Shown: piece by piece, positions 1 through 11,813 of the stretch
How positions within the stretch are numbered: the first letter of the stretch is position 1
How the letters are laid out: the number at the start of each line of letters is the position of its first letter
Assembly: GCA_945643635.1 (NCBI GenBank)
Contig: CALZFC010000101.1
Span: forward strand, 960,501 to 1,024,500
DNA: 64,000 nucleotides
Direction of reading: 5' to 3'
Source of the DNA: Allodiplogaster sudhausi
Taxonomy: Eukaryota > Nematoda > Chromadorea > Rhabditida > Diplogasteridae
Program-made: the position numbers and the translations under genes
Notes under the pieces: generated by a model
The model's input: only the letters and a program-made list of their open reading frames with translations
Told to the model about the DNA's origin: nothing
Databases searched by the model: none

Positions 1-344
1 AAGCACTTCTCTTCCACTGGTCGCGATAACAACTCTCGGTCCGCTTCGCTCAACTCGGCCTCCTTAATCAACTACTTCAGTTATAGCTTTAATAGGTCGA
101 AATGAGATAAATCAACGTAGTTTTAGAGAGTTTGTTACAAATAGCCGCTGACCTCTGCAGTGTCCTCCCTCTTTTTCTTGTGGATGACTCGGTACCAGCT
201 GCGTCTTCCTTCGGCCGGAATCCACCGAGTTCGCACTCTCAGATCGGGCAGAAAGGAGCCACGCTCTCTCCGCGACGGAGTGCCCCCCGCTCCCTCGTCC
301 AGGCCACACACAAAGCACTCTGCCAGCAGATTCTGATCGTCCAC

Positions 345-384
<40 letters not shown>

Positions 385-2135
385 AGGGAAAGAGAGCGAG
401 TGAGAGAGAGAGAGGGAAGAGAGGGAGAGAGAGCGAGTGAGAGAGAGAGAGAGGGAAGAGAGGGAGAGAGAGCGAGTGAGAGAGAGAGAGGGAAGAGAGG
501 GAGAGAGAGCGAGTGAGATCGAAGACAGATAGAGATAGACAAGAAGCCAAAAGAGACCTTCCAAGCTGCCATGATGTCCTCATCGTAGACAATGGAGTGG
601 CAAGAAGGGCAGCGCGTACACGTGGAGAGTGACACTTCGAGCATCACCAGAGCTGAGCCAGTCTCGCCTTCCACTGCCTCTGAACAATTCCTTCTAGATA
701 TCAAACAGAGAAGAGAAGCTCTTTCGTTTGTTTCTGTTTTGCTGTCGGATATAAGGGGTAAGTAAAACTCTTTTACAAGTTCTCAAGTCATCAATCTTCT
801 TACGATGAAAGAACTTTTCTATACCAACACATTATTCTGCACATCTCCTTACTACCCTACAATACCTTCCTTGAACGCCCAACTTAAATATTTTGTCTGT
901 ATCTAGATGTTAAAATGAAAGAAGTAAAATAGAAAAAGAACCCGGCTGGGGATGAGTTGTCCCTTCCGGCCACCACAACTCTTGGCGGGCGATTGCACCC
1001 GTTCTGCCTCCATCCAATTGGTATGCCGGGTCCTGCTCTTCCACCACGACATCTGGCAAGTCATCCTGCAATGGGAATCTCGATGAATCGATTCATTAAA
1101 AGATTATTAGAATTCCAAGCAGTTCTAGAAATGTACGGAAATGCAAAGACTGACGTCATAATCACCGACGTTGGAGCCGCTTCTACTGGGGCCGTACGAG
1201 CGGTTCAGGCCGTGCACCAGACTAGACATCCCTTGACGAACAGCTGAAGAGGAGAGGGAATGAGAGGAAGAGGACATGAGAGAGAGAGCCAGAGGAAGAG
1301 AGAGGGGGGATGAGAAAGAGAAAGAGAGGGAATGAGAGGGAACAGACGAAACACAGCAACTCACTATCTTTGATGACATTATCGTAGCCTCTCTTGATGT
1401 TCCCTACGAATGAGTGCAGAGATGGGGAGACATTGAGAGAAGCCGCTGAGGAAGTGCCGCCATCAGAGAGGGAATCCTTGCGGCTGTGCTTCTCGTCTGC
1501 AAACAAGGATGTTCAACCATGTTTTTAGGGATATTGAGGTAAAAGGACGATGTCGTTATGTTTCTTCATTTATTTTACGAAGAGAAGCCTTAGTCATCTT
1601 GATTTTTCACTCTGTTTATCAAGAACAGGGATCCTTACTTCCTGTGGAGAGTGAGAACACTTTTGTTAAAGCGATTGAATATCTAATAACAGCTTCTTCA
1701 TGCCGAATTACATGCGAGAGAGAGAGAAGAAGAGAATATAATAAACAAACCAAAAGTATGGCTCTTGATGATCTTGAGAAGCGGACTGTTCGTGAGTCCC
1801 TTGAGCCATCCAGAAGCCCCGCCCCCTCCGCTCTTCTTCTCCTCTGCCTCTTCAGCTGGTTGTTGAGAGAAGGGTGCGACTGAGTGTTGAGATAGGAACT
1901 TTTCCCGCGCTGACTCTTCGCGCCCTTCATCAGATTGCGCCTTAAAATTATATAAAATAGTTTAAACAATGCTAAACCCAATATCCACACAAAAATAGGA
2001 ATGTTAGTGCCCACTGTGGCAAGCCGCACGAAACAAGCAGAGCGGACATGAAGAAGTGAAATGCACGATTGGTCTACAAAAAAAACACAAAGCTAGCTAT
2101 TTGACCACAAAGTAAGAATAGATGCAGAAAAGAGA

Positions 2136-2186
<51 letters not shown>

Positions 2187-5100
2187 TGAGGAAAGAGGAG
2201 AGAGATGGGAGGGGGAAAGATCGAGAGTGAGAGAGGGAGAGAAGAGCGGAAATCTCCCTACCTCGTTCCCATTCTCAGCCGAAAGAGTAGCACCGAGGGG
2301 ATCGGCGATACCATCCACAGAAGCGCCTTCTGCTTTTGGCTAAAACATTTACATTAAGCGGACAAAAGCAAGAATTCGCTTGGCGGAACATTCAGCTTCA
2401 CATTTTGGCACAGGGAACGGCACGAAATTGGAAAATCGTTCAAACGTAAGGAAGGCGGGAGAATTTTGTTTTACATGCAGAGGGCTGCGAGATCGGGTCA
2501 GGAATGACAGATGCACAATTGACAAGTCGGAATCAGGCCATTGCGAGAATGGCTAGAACAGAGGTGCAAAGTGGCCGGCCCGGCCCGGCCCGTAGGGCCG
2601 GCCCGGCCCAGCCCGTAGGGCCGGCCGGCCCAACTTTCCAGGGCCCGGGGCCGGGCCCAAAAAAAGTTGGGCCGGCCCGCAGGCCCGATTGGGCCCGATA
2701 AGCACACAATGTCGTCCAGTCAGGACGACTGGTGGCATTGTTAAGTGCAAAACTTCCTTCATTTGTTCATTTTTCCCCCTAAAACTCTTTCTACTATACA
2801 TTAAAATGAATGTTCATAGCACAATCATGAAAAATTCTGAATTTCAAAACACTTTGTTACTTGTCGGAATTTTTTTCCCCCGATTTTTTTGAAAATCGGG
2901 CTCAAACGGGCCCACGGGCCGGGCCGGGCCCAAAATTCTAGGGCCCGGAAATGGATCGGGCCGGGCTGGCCGAGTCCGTGGGCCCGACGGGCCGGGCCGG
3001 CCCAAAATTTTTGGGCCCGTTAGCACCTCTGGGCTAGAATGCTGCCAACCTCGCCATCGACTGCACCATCCACTTCAGTTGGAACCTCTCTCCGGAGAGC
3101 TTCATTGTAGCCGTTGTTGCCAGTCTGCAAAACAGTTGCATCCATGAATGAGCTCCTATTTACTGTCCCCCTTCATAGAAGATATGAAACCCTCATCTCT
3201 TTTCAACTCCATGAAGACAACAATTTCTTAACATAGAGCCCGCAAATGAATGGAGAGAGCTGACTTCTTTGTGTGGCTGAGTCTTGGATGCGGGGACTGG
3301 GATGGAAAGGATCTCCTCATCTGCTTCTCCAGCTTGTGACGGATAACGGCCGTGCGTGTCCCTAGCAATAGGAGTGGCTGTTTGGAGTTAAGCAACTGAA
3401 GCCAAGTTTTACATAGGCCTGGCCCGGCCCGTTGCTAATTTGGCGGGCCCGGGCCGAGATTTTGAAGGTAGGGCCCGGCCCGGGCCTGGTTTTGGACATC
3501 CCTGGTCCTGCCATTTAGAGTCACACAGTTTTTGTTGGACAGAATCAAGTGCATCCTAGGCGTTATACCCTCACATGGTAATTTTGTATCCATCGTTTGA
3601 AGAAAGCCCAACTTTTCCAATCCAAGTAAACATTTTATTACTCACCACTTCTCAACTTGCTTTGCGAAATGATGGCCATGACATAACCACAACCTCGTTG
3701 ACATCTTGAATGCTTTGTAATAATTACAATTGCGACAGCAACATAAAATGATTTTAGTTAGAATCACTCGAATACTAAATTGATCCTCACCGGAAAAGAG
3801 CGCGAAGTCGTGCGACGGCTCCGATGGCATTGGCAATGCGCCGCCAGTGGAAAGAAGCGGCCTCCTGGGCTGTGCTGGGCCATCTGGACAAATAGGAAAG
3901 GGCTGGGGATGGGAGGAGGAGGAGGGACAGAATGACATGTCGTGTTTACAAGGAACGAGATACAAGGAGGGATGAGAGAAAGATGAGACGAACAAGAGAC
4001 CAACGAAAGTAAAAGACACAATAATGAAAAGGGAGAGAGAGAGACAGAGACAAAGAGAGGGTGAGAGACAAACAGACAGAGAGAGAGAGAGAAAAAAAAA
4101 TGAGAAAAAGAGATCAGAAGGAAAAACTAACTTAGCGTTCATGACTGCCCGATGGTACACGCCGTAAGTGACAGCATTCTGATCCAGTCCCGCCCTCCGC
4201 ATAGCCTTCAGAAAGTTAAAGGCATTTTATGTTTAGAACATATTCCTACCGCCTAACTCAGCCAACTCCTACAATATATCTACTAATCTTGTTTTAAATA
4301 TGAATTGGCCATTGTTCGAAAATGATTCCCGATCTTGATTCTCCATTCAAATTCCCGCCGGTGTGACTAACATTGAGTACTCGCACAGCGAGAGCGGCCT
4401 CTCCACTTTCTCCGCAGAGTGAGATGAGAATACGGAAGCAGATCTGGTCGAGAGGGAAGATCTCCGTCCATTCCATGCGAGACAGCACCTGCAAAAGGTA
4501 TCAACAACTGACAGGTTATCAACCTTTTATTTAGCGTTAATCGCCTTAAAAAAAATATATACAAGCGGAATAAAGCTCTCTTCTGACATAGAAAGCAAGC
4601 CGAAGTGTCTTCTTCTTGTTTGGCGCAAGCTTCAGCTGACTCGGAAGAAGAAGGAACCAAAGGGAGTAGGAGTGGAAGAGAAGAGTCTTGGCCCAATTGA
4701 TCTACAGTGAAAGAATTGTGTGAGAGAGGAAAAGAGAGAGAAATGACATCTCCAAGAATAGAGAAAAAGTAGAAAGAAGAACTTACTGGGTTAGATCGAA
4801 CCGAACTCCTCGCAGCCATCAGAGAAGACCGGACTTCTGGCTTTGTTCGGAGGCAGACACATCGAGAAGCATCTGAGAAACTGACTGTCACTCTATCTAT
4901 TCTTTTATTCCTTTCCAAAATTATAACTTCTTATGCTTATTTAACAAATGATTTCACCAAAAGTATACTAGAAGAAACATAGAATTCGGAAGCACGTTCT
5001 TTCATCAAATTCGATCATAAAAAAACTATCTGAGGAAGCTCAAAGGCAAGTAACATTCCATGTGAAAACGATATGAATGCCTACCATTTTGGAAGGAAAC

Positions 5101-8100
5101 ATCATTGGGTTCCCTCTTTGCATCTAATGCGAGCTTGTCGAGTTGGAAGAGAGATTCGTCCAGGACGCGAGGGAATCCACTCTGCGCAAATCTTTTCATA
5201 TCTCAATCAATCAAGAAAGATCTAAAAAAATATATTCCAACATTGACGAAAACAAGATCCATTTGAATTTGCACACTAGAAGAGAACAAAACAGTCTCTC
5301 TTGATCCAAAATATCAAAAAGAAAGATACCGTATACTCAAATCGTCTTTCTTCTCCCGTCTGAGGATCGATAATCGCATCGGGAGAAGGAATGAAAATGG
5401 TGTGATCAGATGAAGAAGACTCGCCCGAGTCCAAGAGGGGAGCAAGGGGGTCGACTCCACTTTCTGCAAGCAACGGAAATAAATATCAAATAAAGAAATA
5501 AAATAACCAGCTTGCAAAAAACAGGACCGATCCATTAAGCGATACAACAATATCTTCCATATTTCCCGCAGTGAATTAGTAATGTATTCTGTTTAAATTG
5601 GATTAAGAGGGAAATAAAAAAAGTTACCCAACGTACCGACACCAACAACTTTAGCGATGCAATCATCGAAAAAGGCGTGAAAGGCATTCTTGTCAGAGAT
5701 GAAGCAGCGATCTTCGATGAAACGACTGAAGAGTTGCGTCTCGGAGAACCTTAGAGAATCAAAGAATATTCAAGACGTTAGAGAAGAGATTGAAAAATGA
5801 ATATATGGAGAACTTCTCATTAATGCAACTGCAGAGGAATCGAAATAGAGATGCAATTCGTATGAAACCTTTTAAAGAATTCAGCAGAAGCCTTGTCCCT
5901 TGAGCGGAGAAAGCTGTCCTTATCGAAGAGCTTGGAGACATCCATGTCATTGTCGAAGCGAGGCCTACTCGTGATTGGCCGAAGGAAGGCTTGGTAGCCG
6001 CGCATCAAATGGGCCATTAGCCTGGGGACAGATCAGTTCATTTGAGAGAAAAGTAAAAACAGTGTTATCCAATTAACAAAAGAAGGAATAGAGTGACACA
6101 AAGGGCAGATAAAAGAACAGGTGGAGAAATAAATTGTGAATTACCGTAAGAAAGCATCATGAATGCTAGATTCTATCATTTTGCGCTTCTTGTGAATGTT
6201 GAGATCCGCCTCGACAGGGACGAGGTCTGCATTCTGTTGCTTGCTAACACGGAAGTCCTCTGCCGACAGCCTCAACTCAGGATCTTTCTTTTCCATTCCA
6301 ATTCCATTTTGCACAATGAAAAGCGCACCTTTTTAACACAGCCACCGGTCTAAAATGATCAATTGAGCCTAAAGATTAAATATGTCACTAACATATCTCT
6401 TTCATGCTTTCGGAATGCTAAAACACTTTATCCATTTCACAATCAAATAATACTCTCCACTAACTCTGCTCGGATGTTATCGAGAGTGTTGCGGAGTTGT
6501 TTGACAGCCTTCTTCGGAAGCATTGACAACTTCGTCGAGCCTCGCACCGCCGAAGCCGAGATCGTACCTGAGTTGGAATTTTTTTCTTTATTCTTATATT
6601 AATTTATAAATTTAAACTAAGCAAAAAAACAATTAAATGCTCAAAGCATACAGCACTACCTTTAACCCTTTAATAAAAAATTCTCACCCGTGTCCAAATC
6701 GAAACTGGTCACCGTATCGGGAGGATCTTCGTAGAGTTCAAAGTATCTGAATGAACGAAGGAATTTCTAGAAGCAGAAGAGTTGGAAAGAGATGTACTCT
6801 TCCAACCTCGAGTCAACCCCGGCAATGAATGGACAGGGTGCTTGCATTATGCCAGCGAGAGAAAGCGGGCACTGCGGCACGTAGGGGCATTGCCAGTGGA
6901 ACGGGAACATCAACGCAACCAGAGATTCCGATACCGTCGTCAGAAGGTGTGGTCTGAAAATCGCTCTTTATAGCTCAGCAAAGTTCTTCGTCTGTTTCTT
7001 ACGATGACAACACACATTCTTACTAGTTAAACCTTCGTACATCTCAGTCTATAACATACTACCTTAGAGAATGAATCAGAATCTTCTGTTCAAGTAATGC
7101 GAGAAGAACGAGATACATTAGCGTCTCTGTGCCGAGGCATCTAAAAGAAGAAGAATATGAGATGACATCAGGGGATGATAAAGAAGATCTTCCTGACTTG
7201 AGTGTTTCAAAGAGATGCGCGCCAGAGAGCGGAAGCTGCGAGTCATCGTAAGACTCGAAGAGAATAGTCTCCGAAGAGCCAAGATGCATCAGAACTCGTG
7301 GACGACGCGGGGAGGGAAACGACACTTCGAACATCTTAAAAGGATTTCAATCTTCGTTTCTTACAAGCTTTCACAACTAGCAAGAAGACAAAACTTCATT
7401 CAAACAATATCACGCTTCCGCATGCATTTCTGTGACTAGATCAATTGTAACTGCTTGCATATGCATATTTTTGGTCATGTTGACATGCTCAAATCGGGAA
7501 AACAGATAAAAGCATGATAATGGCAACAGAACAGCTGACCAAGTGCGAGATGAATCGCTCGATTGGAATGACGTGTTTGGCCTTCGGATCAGTTGTCATT
7601 CGGTGGAGATGAAAGAGGAATCTTTTGAAGGCCGTGAAGAACGGAAAGCGAGAGACGATGCAGATCGACGCGTTCTTGTAGAAACGCAGCTGGAACCGGT
7701 CGGAATTTAAAAAAAAAAAAAAAAAAGGCATGGGAAGAGCGAGCAAAGCTACGGTACAAGATAACGAGAAGAGACTGAGTATAGTTAGCGGGCAACTAAG
7801 ATGGACAATACTAATGAAACCTGCCAAACTGCTCCCCAAAGATGAGCTGGTAACCTGCTCGGTCGGATCATTCGTAGATGAAGAATCGTCCACTGCTCCA
7901 GCCTCCTCCTCGTTGTCTCGTCCAACCTGCGTAAAAGAGTTGAATATTTATAATTCTTGTAATTCTTTCTTCATACAAGCTCAGTGTTTCAAGAACTACA
8001 CGTCTCACATCTTCTTTCTGGAGAAATACTCGAACAACTTTTGAAGAACTTTGCTTAAGTCCACCACCAAACAGAAGTTGTTGGGATTCTCTGCATATTA

Positions 8101-10194
8101 TGACCTCGAGAGTCTCAAGTTGTTCTTCTGTTAGTTGAACACGATATTCTTCGTAGAATGTGACTGCCGCGCCGTAGAATTTGGTTCCATTCTATGAATA
8201 GAAAATGACAGATGAAATGAGTAAGAAGATGAGAGATAGAACGTGCCTGCAGTTAATCCCGAAGAGAAAGGAAAATAACCTCATCGGTGAGTACAAAAGT
8301 GGAGAAAGATTTGTCTGGCTGTTGAGAACGGGCCGTCCAGCATTCAATGAAGGCGCCCATTGGAAGACAGAACATGGGAACATTGCTCACCCAGAGAGGC
8401 CGGTCACGGGGGAAGCAGTCAAGCACCTTCAAACATTCACTCCTGACTAATTTGGCTTTCATTATATTTTGCTACTCTTTTCACTGTGTAGCTACGAGGG
8501 GAAGAAAATAACAACACGAAGCCAGCAATAAACTATGAACAAACCGCAGGCTTATACGCTATTCTCTTGGCTGTCCCTTGAGACTTTTTGTAGCAGAGGT
8601 AGACATCGGACCCGACAATTCCCTGAATGAATTGTAGCGTTGCTTGAAACAGTAGTCCGGGCATGAAAATCTATAACTCTTTGAATAAGGAAAGGGTGAT
8701 ATAAAACAGCCTCCTATGTGCCAAATAACGAGTTTGTAAACAGAGGAAACCAATCAGCACTCTCGTAGGGTGGGAGTGTTTGACAATTCATGGAATTCTT
8801 TTAAATCATCCTCAGTAAACATCTTCGAATAGGCATACAACAGTTACTTCTGATAAAATGAAAATTACTTGATTAAGATTGATGGGAATCTTGTAGTAAG
8901 TGTGGGGCGGAATCTCGCCCTTGTTCGCGAGAATGACGCAGAGATGAGTGACGACGAGGAGAGAAGGGGGCGAGTCGGGAGGAGCCCGGCGGTACGTCAG
9001 GTGGAGGACCTGCAAGTGGTTCAGGTTCTCATCATTCATGGAGGCGACATTTACATCAACCCACGTTTTCATTATAAAAAAAAACCAACAAACCAGCACA
9101 AATTACGAAAGAAATGTCCCGGAATAGGACTCCGATAGGGGTGCATTACCTTTGAGCTGTCTTTTGCAAACACAGTTTTCCTTTTGAACCAATTTAATCA
9201 TAATCGGCCAAAGAAATACAAACTGGTTCGAGGAATTGGGCAACTGAATGGCATCATTTCACAGACCTGAGATGCATTGTTGACATTGGCAGGTCGGCCG
9301 AAGGGAGTGGCGAGGATTGTATTCGAATCCACCAGGGGCTTTTCTCCCTTTCCTAAACTCAGCAAATTCTCATTAGAATGCCAAAACATTGAAATCGGAT
9401 ACAATAAGAACCATGAGGACAGAATACGGTACATCCTGGTTCATCTCAAGGAGAACGAGACATTGTAAGGGCCTGGCAGTGCAAGATGAATATTATGCAG
9501 TCCTTGGTGTTCGATAGAACGACCTAGTCTTGTGAGATGAATAAAGAAGCAGCTCTTCAAATGAGCATTCTCAATGCTTGCCTTTGTCAAGGACGCCAAT
9601 GTCCACGAGCGGCGGTTTGTGGTATCCACGACGGAAGCAGATGAAGACATTCGGCATTCGGATTGAGCCGTGATTCAGATCAGCCGGATAGCCAAGCGTC
9701 GTCTTACTCAACATCTCGAAGCCTTCCGGCACCTGAAATCAACTAAGTAAAGCATAATTATAATAGAAGGGTCATGACCATACAAGTATGGCAATATAAC
9801 GAACTAAATAAAAGGCGCCTTGGAAACAATATTCCGGTTGTTCTTAGAGCGATTACCTTATCGCTAGAACACCTTTTAAGAAATGATTAAAATGAACGAG
9901 CCGTTTCGCCAAGCGAAGTGAAGATGACAGTAATGTCAGTGATGGGTGCCAGCTGCTGTGTGTTACGCAGGCCGCACTCATGCGATGCCGGAGAAAGGGG
10001 CTCGAGGTTGTCCTCCTGAGAATAAGACAACTATTAGTACTCTTTCCACTTTACAATAACATGCCATAGCATTCATTCGGGTAAGTTTCAATGATGCATG
10101 AGAAGAAGAAAAGAAGTCAACTAACATCAAGGCCGGCGATGACGAATTGCTCGAAGAGGCGACGCGAGTCGCGCGGGGTGCCCGAGCAAGACAT
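1..10194 (-). CDS. DENND4: DENND4/Crag-type Rab guanine-nucleotide exchange factor, partial (3' end outside window)
   Basis: The product is a DENN-domain exchange factor; the family acts on Rab10/Rab8-type GTPases in membrane traffic. Start codon at 10194. Recognisable exons (approximate): 10126-10194, 9898-10015, 9600-9732, 9268-9349, 8875-9025, 8540-8670, 8270-8450, 8010-8195, 7840-7930, 7530-7700, 7060-7334 (two exons), 6780-6950, 6680-6745, 6450-6570, 6145-6290, 5870-6020, 5630-5760, 5330-5465, 4370-4495, 4133-4205, 560-700 and 200-345. Diagnostic matches are [12 protein letters not shown] at the N-terminus, [14 protein letters not shown] (uDENN), [19 protein letters not shown] and [10 protein letters not shown] (cDENN), [11 protein letters not shown] (dDENN), PPR-like repeats with [13 protein letters not shown], and a C-terminal zinc-ribbon-like CTRCPSC/CFVC pair. 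Exons between 700 and 3640 are weakly conserved and their limits are uncertain. The last exons lie left of position 1. Several introns carry GA tracts and transposons. Confidence 0.9.
345..525. repeat. GA-rich minisatellite in a DENND4 intron
   Basis: A GA dinucleotide run passes into three to four tandem copies of a roughly 45-bp purine unit, each containing GGGAAGAGAGGGAGAG followed by GCGAGTGAG. It separates the two exons that encode the two halves of the C-terminal zinc ribbon. On the sense strand it is a polypyrimidine tract. Confidence 0.85.
2120..2250. repeat. GA low-complexity tract, DENND4 intron
   Basis: This is an impure (GA)n run with GAGGGA interruptions, directly downstream (sense strand) of a short acidic exon near 2250-2340. 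It is pyrimidine-rich on the sense strand. Confidence 0.8.
2559..3031. mobile_element. Non-autonomous hAT-type element (MITE), 473 bp, complete
   Basis: The element begins CAGAGGTGC (2559-2567) and ends GCACCTCTG (3023-3031), a perfect terminal inverted repeat of the CAGnGGTGC type known from hAT transposons. It is flanked by an exact 8-bp duplication GGCTAGAA at 2551-2558 and 3032-3039, the length hAT transposases make. The subterminal regions (2570-2700 and 2890-3020) are packed with GGGCCGGGCC-type motifs in both orientations. The middle is AT-rich and has no coding capacity. It sits in a DENND4 intron. Confidence 0.9.
3418..3504. mobile_element. Degraded hAT-like terminal fragment
   Basis: The stretch has the same GGCCCGGGCC-rich composition as the 2559-3031 element and ends in GGACATCCCTG (3494-3504), the complement of a hAT-like CAGGGATGTCC terminus. 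No matching left terminus or target duplication is visible, so it is probably a truncated relative. Confidence 0.5.
4030..4115. repeat. GA tract, DENND4 intron
   Basis: GAGAGAGACAGAGA-type purine tract next to the exon encoding the PPR-like [13 protein letters not shown] segment. It is pyrimidine-rich in the sense orientation. Confidence 0.7.
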
Positions 10195-11201
10195 CGCGCT
10201 GCTCCGGGCAGCCTCCTCTTTCTCTGCTCCACTTCCGAGTGCACTCCTGAGTGGGAGCACACAGATAACATCAAAAGCAAAGCTCCAGAAACACTCACAA
10301 AACAGCACAATTTCCCCCTGATCTCCGCCCGGTTTAGCCAAAGTAACACGTAAAATACATCAAAGCAATCTCTTGTCAAGCAAACGTCTTGCACGCAAAG
10401 GAAACAAACAAGCAGCAGGAGAAAATCAGCACGCGACAGCGGAGCTGTCTTTTCAGTGCTTCTGCTCAGTGACAACTCATAAACGGCGCATGCAACTTCC
10501 ACACCTGGCACAGTAAACAGCACACTAAATTGCATGGCGTCCGAAAACCCCTTCGTACACGCTTTGCGGCGAAGAGGTGAAAAACATCTTGTTTACGTTT
10601 CACCTGCCGTATCTTTTTTTATTTGACTAAGTCTTTAGAAATAAACATTATAATCAGCTCACGGGGAGTCAAGGCGACACTTAGATAACATTTTAGTGTA
10701 CTGTTGTGTGCGGGGTGTGCGAGCTGCGTGCGGGTAGTGCCATTTTTTTCGACATTCATTCCATGAATGGCAGAGCGTGAAAAAACGGTAACACTAAATT
10801 AGGGGACGCCATGTTAAAAGATTTTAGTGTAGCACTAAAAAATCACTAGGCAGCATTAAAAATCACTAGTGCACCGGGATTTCGAGTGAATACGGTACCA
10901 CTAATTAGAAATATTTGAAATGATTAGGCTCATAGCACGAATTCCCTTTATGCCAATCTTGGGATACTGTCCTCTCCGCTTTTTCTCTAAGTGTCGTATT
11001 TGCACTGCGCTGACTCTCCGTGAGCTCCCTTTGCCCTATACCCCTTGCAGCACATTTTAACGCGAATTGGGAAAGAATGTATACTGGCCCTACTACCTTA
11101 ATTTAAATATTTTATTACCATTTCAATCATTTTTGTAAGATCGATAACTTGCTTTTTATTATTGCCCATTTGTCTTTTTTCAAGCTATACAACAGATTCG
11201 C
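10195..11201. other. Intergenic: DENND4 upstream region with short hairpins
   Basis: No gene is recognised here. The stretch lies between the DENND4 start and the foldback element at 11202. It contains an imperfect inverted repeat around 10735-10800 (AGTGCCATTTTTTTC against GAAAAAACGGTAACACT) with a nested CATTCAT/ATGAATG palindrome. The word TTTTAGTGTA occurs twice (about 10691 and 10823), and CACTA/TAGTG words recur. It presumably includes the DENND4 promoter; no clear core element stands out. Confidence 0.5.
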
Positions 11202-11709
11202 TGGTGCTATACTAGTTGGGGGGGGGGGCAAAATAATTTTTTTTTTTAATTCACCCCAAATTGTGCACAGGGGGGTAATAGGCCATGGGGAACACGAATA
11301 TAATGTTCATGTTGTATTACTTTGTCATTTAACTAAGTTACAGTACTTTTACTTGACATATGTTTTGGCCGATTTCAGGTAAAATGCTACTCGAAGGGGT
11401 TTTCAGACCTGTTAAACTCGAATATTACGTTCTTCTCTATTCGATAGTGCTTAATTGACGCTATATTAGTGTTTGGCAGCTCTGACAACTCTTTAGTGCA
11501 GGAGTTTAGATGAAAGGTAGGACAAAAATGTGAAGTACTGTAACTTTGTTAAATGAATTATTTTTCAAATTGAACATTATATTCGTGTTCTCCACGGTCT
11601 AGAACCCTATATTCGTGTTCCCCATGGCCTAAAACCCCCCTGGGCACGATTTGTGGTAGATTGAAAAATTAAAATATTTTGCCCCCCCCCCCCAACTAGG
11701 ATAGCACTG
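11202..11709. mobile_element. Foldback/TIR element, about 508 bp
   Basis: The two ends form a long inverted repeat. TGGTGCTATACTAG then a G-run then CAAAATA at the left pairs with the complement of TATTTTG then a C-run then CTAGGATAGCACTG at the right. The arms continue inward for about 150 bp through GGCCATGGGGAACACGAATA and AAGTTACAGTACTT. The right arm has an extra partial copy of the ACGAATATA segment. A direct repeat ATTCGC (11196-11201 and 11710-11715) abuts both ends and may be a 6-bp target duplication. There is no open reading frame of note. It lies just downstream of the kinase stop codon. Confidence 0.75.
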
Positions 11710-11813
11710 ATTCGCTTGGCCAGTCGCTTTATCTGCAGAGAAGAGAGGAGGAATGGGGATGGATATTTCCTCTGCGTCTCAGCTACTCTCCTCATCTGGC
11801 GCTCCCTTCCGTC

